Of a DNA stretch of 64,000 nucleotides, positions 46,457-54,749 are shown in pieces. The position numbers and the translations under genes are program-made. The stretch is from Vibrio palustris. GTDB taxonomy: Bacteria; Pseudomonadota; Gammaproteobacteria; Enterobacterales; Vibrionaceae. The notes beneath the pieces were generated by a model. The model was not told where the DNA came from. It did no database searches and was given only the letters and a program-made list of their open reading frames with translations. Position 1 is the first letter of the stretch; each line of letters starts with the position of its first letter. The DNA lies in NCBI RefSeq assembly GCF_024346995.1, contig NZ_AP024887.1, positions 1,240,001 to 1,304,000 on the forward strand, written 5' to 3'.

Positions 46457-47299
46457 TTATTTTTCACTTTCTACGAGTCCTTTAACAAACCAACGTTGAA
46501 ATATAATGACGACGAGCATAGGGGGTAACATGGCGATAATAACCATAGCAAACGCGTAGTCGAATCGAGGGGTGCTGGTATCGTAAATGTTATTCAATAG
46601 CTGTTTGATGCCCATGACGATGGTGTAGTAATCCTCATTGGTCGTGATCATAATTGGCCATAAATATTGGTTCCAACCAACGACAAACATAATAATGAAG
46701 ATAGCGGCCATCATAGTGCGCGATAGTGGAACAAGGATATCGATAAAAAAGCGCATAGGGCCGGCATTATCAAGTTGCGCCGCCTCGAGTAGTTCATCTG
46801 GAATTGTTTTATAATATTGGCGAAAGAAAAAAGTCGCGGTCGCGGAAGCGATTAACGGCACGATAAGCCCGGTATAGCTATTGAGTAAACCAAGCTTTGA
46901 CACCACCTCATAAGACGGAATGATACGCACTTCCAAAGGTAAAAGTAACGTGACAAAAATAAGCCAAAACCACGCAGTGGCATAGGGCAGACGAAAGTAG
47001 ACTAAGGCATAGGCCGCGAGCATCGAAATACAAATTTTGCCAAGAGAAAACCCCAGTCCCATGATAAGCGAGTTAATCACCATGGATTTCGCCGTGATCC
47101 CACCGGTGAAGCCTAGTGTGCGATCCCATGCCTCGGAATAGGTCTGAATAAAGTTATCGCCAAGCCCCCATTGCAGCCCATGAGTTAATATGTCGTTGGG
47201 GCTATGAGTGGAGTTGGCAAAGACCAGCCATATAGGGGTGAGCATAAACAGCACGCCCAAGATTAAAATGAGATGATCCATCCATTGTTTATTACGCAT
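46457..47299 (-). CDS. ugpE: sn-glycerol-3-phosphate ABC transporter permease UgpE
   Basis: This 280-residue inner-membrane permease of the MalG type has six helices. Its EAA loop reads ELLEAAQLDNAGPMRFFIDILVPLSRT (a joined segment near 170-196). It starts MRNKQWMDHLILILGVLFML and has the NSTHSPNDI periplasmic motif typical of UgpE. GGAGG lies in front of the ATG, and the gene is 15 bases from ugpA. Confidence 0.9.
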   Translation of the reverse strand: MRNKQWMDHLILILGVLFMLTPIWLVFANSTHSPNDILTHGLQWGLGDNFIQTYSEAWDRTLGFTGGITAKSMVINSLIMGLGFSLGKICISMLAAYALVYFRLPYATAWFWLIFVTLLLPLEVRIIPSYEVVSKLGLLNSYTGLIVPLIASATATFFFRQYYKTIPDELLEAAQLDNAGPMRFFIDILVPLSRTMMAAIFIIMFVVGWNQYLWPIMITTNEDYYTIVMGIKQLLNNIYDTSTPRFDYAFAMVIIAMLPPMLVVIIFQRWFVKGLVESEK

Positions 47300-47314
47300 A
47301 TTGTCCTCCGTGTC

Positions 47315-48202
47315 TTAGTAGTGGACGCGTTTTTCAACAACGCGAAATTGGATGATGGTCAGGATCAGAACGAGGAGCAGCAAAACCACTGATTGAGCGG
47401 AACTGCCGCCTAGATCTGCGCCAATAAAACCGTCTTGATAGACCTTATATACCAAGGATGTGGTGCTGCCACCTGGGCCACCCGCGGTCATGGTGTCAAT
47501 GACACCGAAGGTTTCAAAGAAGGCATAAGTTAAGTTGATCACGAGGAGAAAAAATCCTGTAGGGGCAAGTAAAGGAAAGGTAATGGTCCAAAAGCGTTTC
47601 GTGTCGCTGGCACAATCGAGTAACGAGGCTTCTTTGATCGCTAACGAAATGGATTGTAAGCCGGCCAGAAAATAGATGAAATTGACCGGCACTTGTTTCC
47701 AAACCGAAACAAGTATCAGGCCAAACATGGCATCAAAAGGATCCGTTTGTAAGCTAAACTCCCACCCTAAATGGCGTAAGAAATCGGTAAGAATACCGAT
47801 GCTAGGATCAAACATAAAACTGCCTATAATCCCGGCGATGGCTGGTGCTACGGCATAGACCCAAGTCAAGGTCGTTCGATATGCGCCCTTACCATGTAAA
47901 ATATTGTTGGTTTTCACTGCCAGCAGCAACGCGATACTGAGAGAAAATAAGGCCACGAAGAAAGAAAATATCAGAGTAAAACTTAATGAAGAGAGATAAT
48001 CTGAAGAGGTAAAAAGGCGAACATAGTTTTCAAACCACACAAAGTTTGAGTTCAGTCCCCAAGGGTCTTCTAAGCGAAACGAAAGATAGATGGCCTCAAT
48101 TGCTGGGTACACAAAAAATGCAATAATGATCGCGATTTGTGGCAGGAGCAGTAAATAAGGCAGTGGTGAATGAAAGAATTGTTGACGTCGAGCCACGGGC
48201 AT
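47315..48202 (-). CDS. ugpA: sn-glycerol-3-phosphate ABC transporter permease UgpA
   Basis: This 295-residue inner-membrane permease of the MalF type has six helices. The N-terminal helix is LPYLLLLPQIAIIIAFFVYP. The EAA loop is seen as IKEASLLDCASDTKRFWTITFPLL (a joined segment near 188-211), and the GVIDTMTAGGPGGSTTSLVY motif is also present. The ATG lies close to AAGGA. A GTG two codons later would have better spacing, so the exact start may shift by two residues. Confidence 0.9.
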   Translation of the reverse strand: MPVARRQQFFHSPLPYLLLLPQIAIIIAFFVYPAIEAIYLSFRLEDPWGLNSNFVWFENYVRLFTSSDYLSSLSFTLIFSFFVALFSLSIALLLAVKTNNILHGKGAYRTTLTWVYAVAPAIAGIIGSFMFDPSIGILTDFLRHLGWEFSLQTDPFDAMFGLILVSVWKQVPVNFIYFLAGLQSISLAIKEASLLDCASDTKRFWTITFPLLAPTGFFLLVINLTYAFFETFGVIDTMTAGGPGGSTTSLVYKVYQDGFIGADLGGSSAQSVVLLLLVLILTIIQFRVVEKRVHY

Positions 48203-48222
48203 TGTCCTTAACGCATAAATAA

Positions 48223-48249
48223 AGCCCAGCGTCTTAGCGACACTGGGCT
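48223..48249 (-). terminator. Intercistronic hairpin between ugpB and ugpA
   Basis: On the minus strand AGCCCAG-TGTC pairs with GACG-CTGGGCT, followed by TTTATTTATG. Its position after the binding-protein gene is typical of ABC operons, where such hairpins raise binding-protein yield over permeases. Confidence 0.6.
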
Positions 48250-48260
48250 GAGGAGAATAC

Positions 48261-49553
48261 TTATTGAACGGTACGTTTAAAACGGTTCAATAATGCAGCG
48301 CTTTGTTTTTCTACTTTATCAAGGCTAGTTTGCACATCGGCTTTACCAGAGAAAATCAGGTCAAACTGTTTTTCCATCTCAGTTCGAATTTGTGGATAAA
48401 ATCCTAAATGATAGCCTTTTGTCCATTGACCTGACGGTAGAGACAGCTGCTCGACACCGACTTGAGCATCTGGCGTTGTTTTATAGTAGCCAGAATCTTC
48501 AGTCATTTGATATGCCGCTTTGGTTACCGGTACATAGCCAGTTGTTTTGTGCCAGTACATTTGTACTTTTGGACTAGTGAGGTAATGGAAAAAAGCGGCC
48601 ACGCCTTTATTTTGCGCTTTATCGTGGCCACTGAGCGCAAATAATGCCGCACCACCAATAAACGTATGGTAGCCCTTCGACGTAATCGATTTCCAGTAAG
48701 GTAAGAAGGTTGTGCCCATATTGAATTTGACACGTTCACGTAAGCCACCAAAAGAGCCTGATGAGCCGACCCACATTGCCACTTTTTGGCGCTCAAACGG
48801 CGTTTGGTTAGCGTTCCAATCTGTTCCGTAGTATTTGAAATAGCCTTTTTTCGCCCATTCCTGCAATTTAGTAAAATGCATGACGACATCTTTACTGTTG
48901 ATCATGATTTTAGTAGAGAGTCCTGTATAACCGTTGTCTTTGTCCGCTAATTGCAAGTTTTGGCGTGACTTAAAGTTTTCGAACATTGTCCAGGGGGTAA
49001 GAGATTCAGAAAAAGTGGCGTATCCCTTGGCTTTTAGTTGTTTCGCAAGCGTCTCGAGTTCTTCATAAGTTTTTGGTGGCTTAGCATCGACCTTGGCTAA
49101 AATATCTTTGTTGTAGTACAAAACCGGGGTGGAGCTATTAAATGGCATGCCAACCATTTTACCATTGTCATTGGCATAAAAATTACGCACACCTGCAATA
49201 TAATCTTGATTATTAAATTGATAACTCGATTGAGTCATGATGTCTTGAACAGGAATGGCAACGCCTTTGGCATTCATAATGGTGGCGGCGCCTGCATCGA
49301 ATACTTGAAGAATATTGGGTGCTTCTCCACCACGATAAGCTGCAATCCCTGCGGTTAACGTTTCGTTATAGGTACCTTTAAATACGGGCGTGATTTTATA
49401 GTCATCTTGCGAGTCATTAAAATCATGCGCGATTTTATTGACGGTTTCGCCCAATTGACCGCCCATGGCATGCCACCAAGTAATGTTGGTTGTGGCAAAC
49501 GTTGGTGCTGACACCATAGTAGAGAGTAATCCGGCTACCCATAGCTTGTTCAT
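48261..49553 (-). CDS. ugpB: sn-glycerol-3-phosphate-binding periplasmic protein UgpB
   Basis: This 430-residue family-1 binding protein has a signal peptide ending APTFATT (about residue 20). ITWWHAMGGQLGETVNKIAHDFN (a joined segment near 23-45) is the UgpB hallmark. QVFDAGAATIMNAKGVAIPVQ and WVGSSGSFGGL are also characteristic. It captures glycerol 3-phosphate and glycerophosphodiesters. AAGGA precedes the ATG. It is the first gene of ugpB-A-E-C-regulator-ugpQ. Confidence 0.93.
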   Translation of the reverse strand: MNKLWVAGLLSTMVSAPTFATTNITWWHAMGGQLGETVNKIAHDFNDSQDDYKITPVFKGTYNETLTAGIAAYRGGEAPNILQVFDAGAATIMNAKGVAIPVQDIMTQSSYQFNNQDYIAGVRNFYANDNGKMVGMPFNSSTPVLYYNKDILAKVDAKPPKTYEELETLAKQLKAKGYATFSESLTPWTMFENFKSRQNLQLADKDNGYTGLSTKIMINSKDVVMHFTKLQEWAKKGYFKYYGTDWNANQTPFERQKVAMWVGSSGSFGGLRERVKFNMGTTFLPYWKSITSKGYHTFIGGAALFALSGHDKAQNKGVAAFFHYLTSPKVQMYWHKTTGYVPVTKAAYQMTEDSGYYKTTPDAQVGVEQLSLPSGQWTKGYHLGFYPQIRTEMEKQFDLIFSGKADVQTSLDKVEKQSAALLNRFKRTVQ

Positions 49554-49859
49554 AACTTGCGTCCTTATTAAGTTTCGATCGAATACGATTATGTTTCGTT
49601 CTTACCTACAATGACGCAACAACATGACGCTTCTATGGCTGAAATATGTCTAAATCGTGACAGTGCGTAATACATGATATTTAAAAACCACGTATTGCAC
49701 TGTGTTGGTGAGTCACATGGATATAACGCACTATATCGATGCATTTTATGGAAATAAAACACTGAAATATTGTAATAAATTGAGATATTCGTTGGGTGTA
49801 GTATGGAGTTACAGGCTATCCTTATACAAGAAGGAATCGTTCGCAAAGGAGAGTGAAAC
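49554..49859. promoter_or_regulatory. Divergent control region between ugpB and the dehydrogenase gene
   Basis: These 306 bases carry several operator candidates for the minus-strand ugp operon. There is a TTTCGATCGAA palindrome at 49573-49583 with a nearby TTTCG at 49594 (DeoR/GlpR-type TTCG motifs). A GCGTCAT direct repeat lies on the minus strand at 49630-49624 and 49617-49611. A Pho-box-like CTGTCACGATTTAGACAT lies on the minus strand at 49663-49646. No gene is supported here. Confidence 0.45.
49646..49663 (-). promoter_or_regulatory. Weak PhoB-box candidate upstream of ugpB
   Basis: CTGTCAC-GATT-TAGACAT matches 12 of 18 Pho-box consensus positions in the 7-4-7 arrangement. A CATAGA-like -10 lies about 10 bases downstream on the same strand. 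E. coli ugpB is PhoB-activated, so the position is sensible. The second half-site is poor. Confidence 0.3.
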
Positions 49860-50813
49860 ATGAAAATAGGGATTATTGGTGCTGGAGCTGTTGGGGTTGG
49901 GATTTGTAATTATTTATTGACGCTTGGCAGTATTAGCGAGTTGGTCTTATTAGATAGAGATATAGCTCGAGCTGAAGGGGAAGTGTTCGATTTTCGCCAT
50001 ACGGCAGCTCTGACGTTTACCAAAAATACCCACATTACGCCTAGTGATGATTATATGGATGTTCTTGGCGCGGACATTGTCGTCATTACCGCAGGAGCAC
50101 AAATCAAAGAGGGACAGAACCGTAGTGATTTAGCCGACGTTAATAGCAAGATTGGTGTGGATATCGCCAGACAAGTTGAGCGTGTTGCGCCTAATGCCGT
50201 GTTGATTATTGTGTCTAACCCTTGTGATATTGTGGCTCATAGCATCATCACTAACACTGGTTTTATTCCAGAGCGGGTAATTTCTGCTGGATGTGTCGTG
50301 GATACGGCCCGTTTGATGACGATTGTTGCAGAGCGCGTCAACCTTGATCCAAAAAACGTGTTTGGTTATGTGCTAGGAGAACATGGCAGTCGCTGTTTTG
50401 CTCCCAAAAGTCTCATTAGTATCGCGGGGCAACCGGCCGATTATTATTGTGATGCCAATCATCTTAGCCGGATTGATGCAGAGGAATTATTGGAGTCAGT
50501 CAAACAAGCTGGGTATGAGATTTTTCGCCGTAAGCACAATACAACGCATGGAATAGCCGCGAGTGTCTTTCGGATTATTCAAGCGATTGTCATTAATGAA
50601 CGTTCTGTGTTGCCTGTTGGCACCTTTTTGCAGGGAGAGTATGGCATTCATAATGTCGTTATGAGCTTACCCGTTATTGTCGGTCAACAAGGGATTGAAA
50701 AAATCTTGATCCATCCGTTTACTGAGGAAGAAAACGCAACCATGTTGGCAATTGCCCAAGACATGCACGAGAACATGCTGCTGGTGGCGAAAAACACCGG
50801 TCTTGCGATGTAG
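49860..50813 (+). CDS. LDH/MDH-superfamily 2-hydroxyacid dehydrogenase
   Basis: This 317-residue NAD-dependent enzyme has the Rossmann motif GIIGAGAVGVGI (about 4-15), the Asp in LLDRD for NAD preference, and the substrate arginine in GQNRSDL. It also has NPCDI, the Asp-Arg pair in VVDTARL and the catalytic histidine in LGEHGS (about 175-180). The specificity loop reads AGAQIKEGQNR. The residue that is Gln in lactate and Arg in malate dehydrogenases appears to be Ile, and the loop is closer to what I recall of L-2-hydroxyisocaproate dehydrogenase. A substrate other than pyruvate is possible. AAGGAGAG precedes the ATG. Confidence 0.8.
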   Translation: MKIGIIGAGAVGVGICNYLLTLGSISELVLLDRDIARAEGEVFDFRHTAALTFTKNTHITPSDDYMDVLGADIVVITAGAQIKEGQNRSDLADVNSKIGVDIARQVERVAPNAVLIIVSNPCDIVAHSIITNTGFIPERVISAGCVVDTARLMTIVAERVNLDPKNVFGYVLGEHGSRCFAPKSLISIAGQPADYYCDANHLSRIDAEELLESVKQAGYEIFRRKHNTTHGIAASVFRIIQAIVINERSVLPVGTFLQGEYGIHNVVMSLPVIVGQQGIEKILIHPFTEEENATMLAIAQDMHENMLLVAKNTGLAM

Positions 50814-50880
50814 AGATAGAGAGACATCATTACGTATAGCGGATTAGACTGAGTCACTTATACCGCTGATTGTTGCAGGA

Positions 50881-50907
50881 ATACCGAGTGCCTTGGCACT
50901 CGGTATT
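50881..50907. terminator. Stem-loop between the dehydrogenase and blc
   Basis: ATACCGAGTGCC-ttg-GCACTCGGTAT forms an 11-bp stem followed by TGTTGTTT. It lies between converging genes. The T-run is imperfect. Confidence 0.65.
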
Positions 50908-50933
50908 GTTGTTTATTGATCTACGATTACTTG

Positions 50934-51473
50934 TTATTGGCCAGTAATCGGGGTTTGTGATGGATAAATAAACTGACTAGGGTCAAAGCCGGCTTGTTCT
51001 GCAAGCTCACGTGCTTTGGCCATTTTTTCTTTTGATAGAGTCGGGGTACGTGACAACAGCCAAAAGTAATCACGGTTGTAGCTCGTAATCAAGGCCATTG
51101 AATAATCGGGAGCAAGATAAAACACGATATAGCTGCCATAAAATGGCCCGAAAAATGACACTTTTAAGTGCGCTACATCTTTGCTTTCAACAAACTTGGC
51201 TTTTCCCATCGCTTGTTGCCATTCCTGATCTTCTTTACTGTAACCTCGATTAATCACCCCGACACTGCCATCGTTATTGATACGATAAGTCGCGGTGACA
51301 TTCGATAATCCACGCTCGAAGCTATGATCGAGTCGTGCGATTTCATACCAGTGTCCCAAGTAACGGTCCAACTGGAAATTGGTTACGGGATCGATGTTAT
51401 CGGGTTTCCCGGTACATCCAGCCAGTAAAAGTAGACTAAATAGGGTAAGGCTGATCGTCTTGTACACATTCAT
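50934..51473 (-). CDS. blc: Outer membrane lipocalin Blc
   Basis: This 179-residue bacterial lipocalin has a lipobox LLAGC at about residue 20. The lipocalin signature is YLGHWYEIARLDHSFERGL (about 39-57). VSFFGPFYGSYIVFYLAPDY and YFWLLSRTPTLSKE mark later strands. It binds lysophospholipids or fatty acids in E. coli and sits in the outer membrane. It is divergent from the right-hand TonB cluster. Confidence 0.92.
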   Translation of the reverse strand: MNVYKTISLTLFSLLLLAGCTGKPDNIDPVTNFQLDRYLGHWYEIARLDHSFERGLSNVTATYRINNDGSVGVINRGYSKEDQEWQQAMGKAKFVESKDVAHLKVSFFGPFYGSYIVFYLAPDYSMALITSYNRDYFWLLSRTPTLSKEKMAKARELAEQAGFDPSQFIYPSQTPITGQ

Positions 51474-51563
51474 CGTAGAGCTCCTTTGTTTCAGCCATTA
51501 TCAACGAGTTGGGCAAGTTTTCAAGCGATCTGCGGCATAGAAATACGAATGTATAAAGGTTTA

Positions 51564-51592
51564 TTGTAGATTTTTCTAAAACACGCTAGAAT
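51564..51592 (+). promoter_or_regulatory. Promoter of the right-hand TonB cluster
   Basis: TTGTAG (51564-51569), a 17-base spacer and TAGAAT (51587-51592) form a good sigma-70 promoter about 70 bases before the first gene. A Fur-box candidate lies immediately downstream, over the expected start site. Confidence 0.55.
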
Positions 51593-51604
51593 CGAAACCC
51601 AGTT

Positions 51605-51623
51605 GATAATGAGAGTGTTTATC
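51605..51623 (+). promoter_or_regulatory. Fur box candidate upstream of the right-hand TonB cluster
   Basis: GATAATGAGAGTGTTTATC matches 15 of 19 positions of the Fur consensus (GATAATGATAATCATTATC). It begins 13 bases after the -10 element and would block transcription when iron is sufficient. Confidence 0.65.
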
Positions 51624-51661
51624 AATATCACATAGAAAGGACTGACACGGTAACCAACCAA

Positions 51662-52432
51662 ATGATGACCATGATGAAACCGACTTTAGCCATTGTAGCG
51701 CTAGCCTATGCCTTTCCCTCTTTGGCTAATTCCATTGATAGTGCCAAATCAATTGAGCACCATACGAACCGCGCCTCTGCTAAAAGTCAGCAGCATATTG
51801 ACCGTAGCGCAGAAGCGACGATCAAACTGAAAGCTCAAATTGAGCAACTGCAACAAGAGACGAAAAACTTACGAATATATCGTGATCACCTAAATAGTAT
51901 GGTCGAGAGCCAGCAGCAGGAGATGACGAGCCTTGATAATCAGATTGCAGAAATTAAAACGACGCGCCAAGGTATAGTACCACTGATGTACGATATGCTA
52001 GCGGCGCTGGAACACCAGATTGAGCACGATAAACCCTTACGCCGTCACGCTCGTGTGCAACGCGTTGATGCCTTGAAAAAACTCATGCCGCGAGCAGATG
52101 TCTCAGATGCTGAGAAGTTTCGACGTATTTTAGAAGCGTATCAAATCGAAATGGATTACGGGACCAAGCTGGGAACTTATCAAGGGCGTATTACGTTAAA
52201 CGATGACACGAAAATTGAAGCGCAAATCTTGTATCTTGGCCGCGTTTCTCTCGTTGCCCGTAATTTAGCCGGTAGCCAATATTGGACTTGGAATGCGCAC
52301 TCACACCAATGGCAGGTTCTCGATAGTGATGCCAAAGAAGGCATTGATAATGCCTTTGACGTTGCAAATAAGAAAGTAGCGCCAACATTTTTATCGTTAC
52401 CTGTTTCATTAACTCCTGCGGAGGCGAAGTAA
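51662..52432 (+). CDS. DUF3450 periplasmic coiled-coil protein of the TonB2 cluster (right copy)
   Basis: This 256-residue protein is the same length as the left copy at 9264. A signal peptide ends PSLANS (about residue 22). A coiled-coil segment spans about 45-105 (AEATIKLKAQIEQLQQETKN). The C-terminal part shares ILYLGRVSLVARN with YDFLRLGRVALLY of the left copy. Four clustered ATG codons (51662, 51665, 51671, 51674) make the start uncertain by a few residues. It is the first gene of the cluster, downstream of the Fur-box candidate. Confidence 0.83.
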   Translation: MMTMMKPTLAIVALAYAFPSLANSIDSAKSIEHHTNRASAKSQQHIDRSAEATIKLKAQIEQLQQETKNLRIYRDHLNSMVESQQQEMTSLDNQIAEIKTTRQGIVPLMYDMLAALEHQIEHDKPLRRHARVQRVDALKKLMPRADVSDAEKFRRILEAYQIEMDYGTKLGTYQGRITLNDDTKIEAQILYLGRVSLVARNLAGSQYWTWNAHSHQWQVLDSDAKEGIDNAFDVANKKVAPTFLSLPVSLTPAEAK

Positions 52433-52436
52433 TTTT

Positions 52437-53792
52437 ATGACAGTCAAATCATTGATTACGTTAATCACGCTAGCAGGTGTTACTGCCACAGCGTCTTTTA
52501 CAACACAAGCAGCAGACGATTTATCAGTTAAAGCAAAAACTGAGCAGCGTCAACAACAGGCTCATAATAAGCACCGTGAGCATGACTTTAAAGCGCAAGA
52601 GCGAAAGCTGAAAAAGCAAAAGTTGCAATTGGCGGCTTTACGCGATCGCTTACAAAAGCAAGCTGATAATTTATCGCAAACCTTTAGCCAAAATGAAGAC
52701 AAACTTGCAAAGCGTGAAGAAAAGCTCCGTTTAGCGACAGGCTCACTTGGTGAAGTGTTTGGCGTTGTACGACAAAATGCCAAAGAAGTTCAGCAAGATC
52801 TTGCCAACTCAGTGACAGGAGTTGATGGACAACACAACGCGCAATTGGTCGATGCCATTGTTGCTGCAAAATCACTGCCATCAATGCCGCAATTAACCGG
52901 TCTATGGCATGCGATGCAAGCGCAAATTGAGGCCAGTGGCCATATTGCTCCAGTCACTATTGATTATGTTAATGGCGAAGGGAAAACCGTCAAAACCAAA
53001 GCGGTGCGTTTGGGAGCGCTCGCGCTGCTCACTGATCAAGGTTATGTGAATTGGAATAATACCGAGCACGATGCCCTAGGTTATGACCGTCAGCCAGAAA
53101 ACGGCCCGACATTATCTTCAGCGGATGATGTGTTACAGGGTCACGTTAATATGATGACCTTAGATCCTTCGCAAGGAACCTTGATTAAACAGCTCGCGAA
53201 TGAACCGACGCTTATGGATCGTATCAAAGCAGGCGGCGCAGTCGGTAATGTGATTATCGCGTTACTTGTGATTGGTCTTGGGATTGCCGGCTACCGCGGT
53301 ATTTTGTTAACTATTGCTCGTCGACAAATTAATCATCAGCTGCAGCATCCAGAGACATTAACCGATAATCCATTGGGCCGAGTGTTGTCTGTGTACAACA
53401 AAGAGAAACAACGCAGTGTTGAAGCGCTGGAACTACGTCTGTTGGAAGTCGTGGTCGATGAACAAGCGCAGCTAGAGCGTGGTTTATCGATGTTGAAACT
53501 ACTGGCAGCATTAGCGCCGATGCTTGGATTATTAGGCACCGTTACCGGCATGATTGAAACTTTCCAAGTGATTACCCAGTTTGGTAATGGCGATCCGAAA
53601 GTGATGGCGGGAGGTATTTCAATGGCATTGATTACCACTGTACTTGGTTTGGTCGCGGCAATACCGTTGCTGCTTAGTCATAATGTGTTAAGTTCTCAGT
53701 CTGAGATTATTCGAAATATCTTGGAAAAACAAGGGATTGGCATGGTAGCTGAGCAAGCTGAAAAAGACGGTCTTGCGGCACAAACAGCGTAA
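52437..53792 (+). CDS. ttpC: TtpC, TonB2-complex ExbB-like protein (right copy)
   Basis: This 451-residue protein has a signal peptide ending TTQAAD, a Lys/Gln-rich coiled coil (about 30-110) and a periplasmic domain. A helix follows (VGNVIIALLVIGLGIAGYRGI, about 263-283), then the MotA/TolQ/ExbB domain with LAALAPMLGLLGTVTGMIET and GNGDPKVMAGGISMALITT. By gene order (ligase and norM downstream) it corresponds to V. cholerae TtpC. GGAGG precedes the ATG. Confidence 0.88.
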   Translation: MTVKSLITLITLAGVTATASFTTQAADDLSVKAKTEQRQQQAHNKHREHDFKAQERKLKKQKLQLAALRDRLQKQADNLSQTFSQNEDKLAKREEKLRLATGSLGEVFGVVRQNAKEVQQDLANSVTGVDGQHNAQLVDAIVAAKSLPSMPQLTGLWHAMQAQIEASGHIAPVTIDYVNGEGKTVKTKAVRLGALALLTDQGYVNWNNTEHDALGYDRQPENGPTLSSADDVLQGHVNMMTLDPSQGTLIKQLANEPTLMDRIKAGGAVGNVIIALLVIGLGIAGYRGILLTIARRQINHQLQHPETLTDNPLGRVLSVYNKEKQRSVEALELRLLEVVVDEQAQLERGLSMLKLLAALAPMLGLLGTVTGMIETFQVITQFGNGDPKVMAGGISMALITTVLGLVAAIPLLLSHNVLSSQSEIIRNILEKQGIGMVAEQAEKDGLAAQTA

Positions 53793-53802
53793 GGAAACAG
53801 AT

Positions 53803-54348
53803 ATGGAGAACGACAATATCTTGTTATCTGTTCAGCACCTACTCGCACCGCTCGACCAGTTTATGTCTCAAGGTGGGGTGGTGTTGTGGTGGCTAGCTGC
53901 AGTCGTCGTCATTTGTTGGTTACTTGTGGTGGAGCGCGTGGTGTTTTTACTGTGCGCTTTCCCTAAGCAACGTCAGCAATGGATTGAACAATGGCAGCAA
54001 CGTCAGGATCACGACTCTTGGTATGCATTAGCTATCCGCACCGCATGGCTAGATAAAGCACATATCGCTCTGACGCGAAACTTAAGCTTTATTAAAGTGC
54101 TAGTCACGTTATGTCCCATGCTTGGCTTGCTTGGTACCGTAACCGGAATGATTTCTGTGTTTGATGTCATGGCAAATCTTGGTAGTAACAACCCTAAACT
54201 TATGGCGTCAGGAATTTCTCTTGCCACGTTACCGACGATGGCTGGCATGGTTGCCGCACTTTCTGGGCTATTTGCTCACTCGCGATTAGTGAAAAAGTGT
54301 CAACTGACAGAATTTAAATTAGAAAAGGCGTTAAGGAGTCAACGATGA
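53803..54348 (+). CDS. exbB: ExbB2 proton channel protein (right copy)
   Basis: This 181-residue inner-membrane protein has helices near 27-48 (VVLWWLAAVVVICWLLVVER), 100-122 (LVTLCPMLGLLGTVTGMISV) and 145-165. The ATG at 53803 (MENDNILLS) lies behind AAGGAAACAG. The frame is open ten codons upstream, inside ttpC. Its stop overlaps the exbD start. Confidence 0.88.
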   Translation: MENDNILLSVQHLLAPLDQFMSQGGVVLWWLAAVVVICWLLVVERVVFLLCAFPKQRQQWIEQWQQRQDHDSWYALAIRTAWLDKAHIALTRNLSFIKVLVTLCPMLGLLGTVTGMISVFDVMANLGSNNPKLMASGISLATLPTMAGMVAALSGLFAHSRLVKKCQLTEFKLEKALRSQR

Positions 54349-54749
54349 GACTGGGTCGACGACCATCTAAGCAAGAAGAAGCACAGGTTGATTTGACCTC
54401 GATGTTGGATATCGTATTCATCATGCTCATTTTCTTTATCGTAACCAGCTCTTTTGTCACTGAGTCTGGGGTTGAAGTGAATCGACCAACCGCCTCGCAT
54501 GTTGCGAGTCAGAAGAGTGCAGGGATATTTGTTGCGATCACCGATGCCAATGATGTGGTTATTGATAAGCGCCGAGTCGATATTGAACGGGTACAAGCCG
54601 CCCTTGAGCAATTACGGTCTGATAAGCCCAAGGCGTCTTTGGTGATTCAAGCGGATGAGCATGCGTACAACGGTACGGTTGTCAAAGTGATGGATGCAGC
54701 CAAAGGTGCGGGGATTAAACAGATAGCGTTGGCCGCGGAGAAGAAATAA
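54345..54749 (+). CDS. exbD: ExbD2 biopolymer transport protein (right copy)
   Basis: This 134-residue protein has a single helix with the essential aspartate in LTSMLDIVFIMLIFFIVTSS (about 17-36) and a periplasmic domain (VIQADEHAYNGTVVKVMDAA). It is coupled to exbB (four-base overlap) and tonB (one-base overlap). Confidence 0.9.
   Translation: MRLGRRPSKQEEAQVDLTSMLDIVFIMLIFFIVTSSFVTESGVEVNRPTASHVASQKSAGIFVAITDANDVVIDKRRVDIERVQAALEQLRSDKPKASLVIQADEHAYNGTVVKVMDAAKGAGIKQIALAAEKK

Noticed and set aside
49589..49861. 90-codon minus-strand ORF in the ugpB upstream region
   Set aside because: It has no ribosome site and overlaps the likely operators. Its composition (many Cys, Ile and Tyr) resembles translated intergenic DNA.
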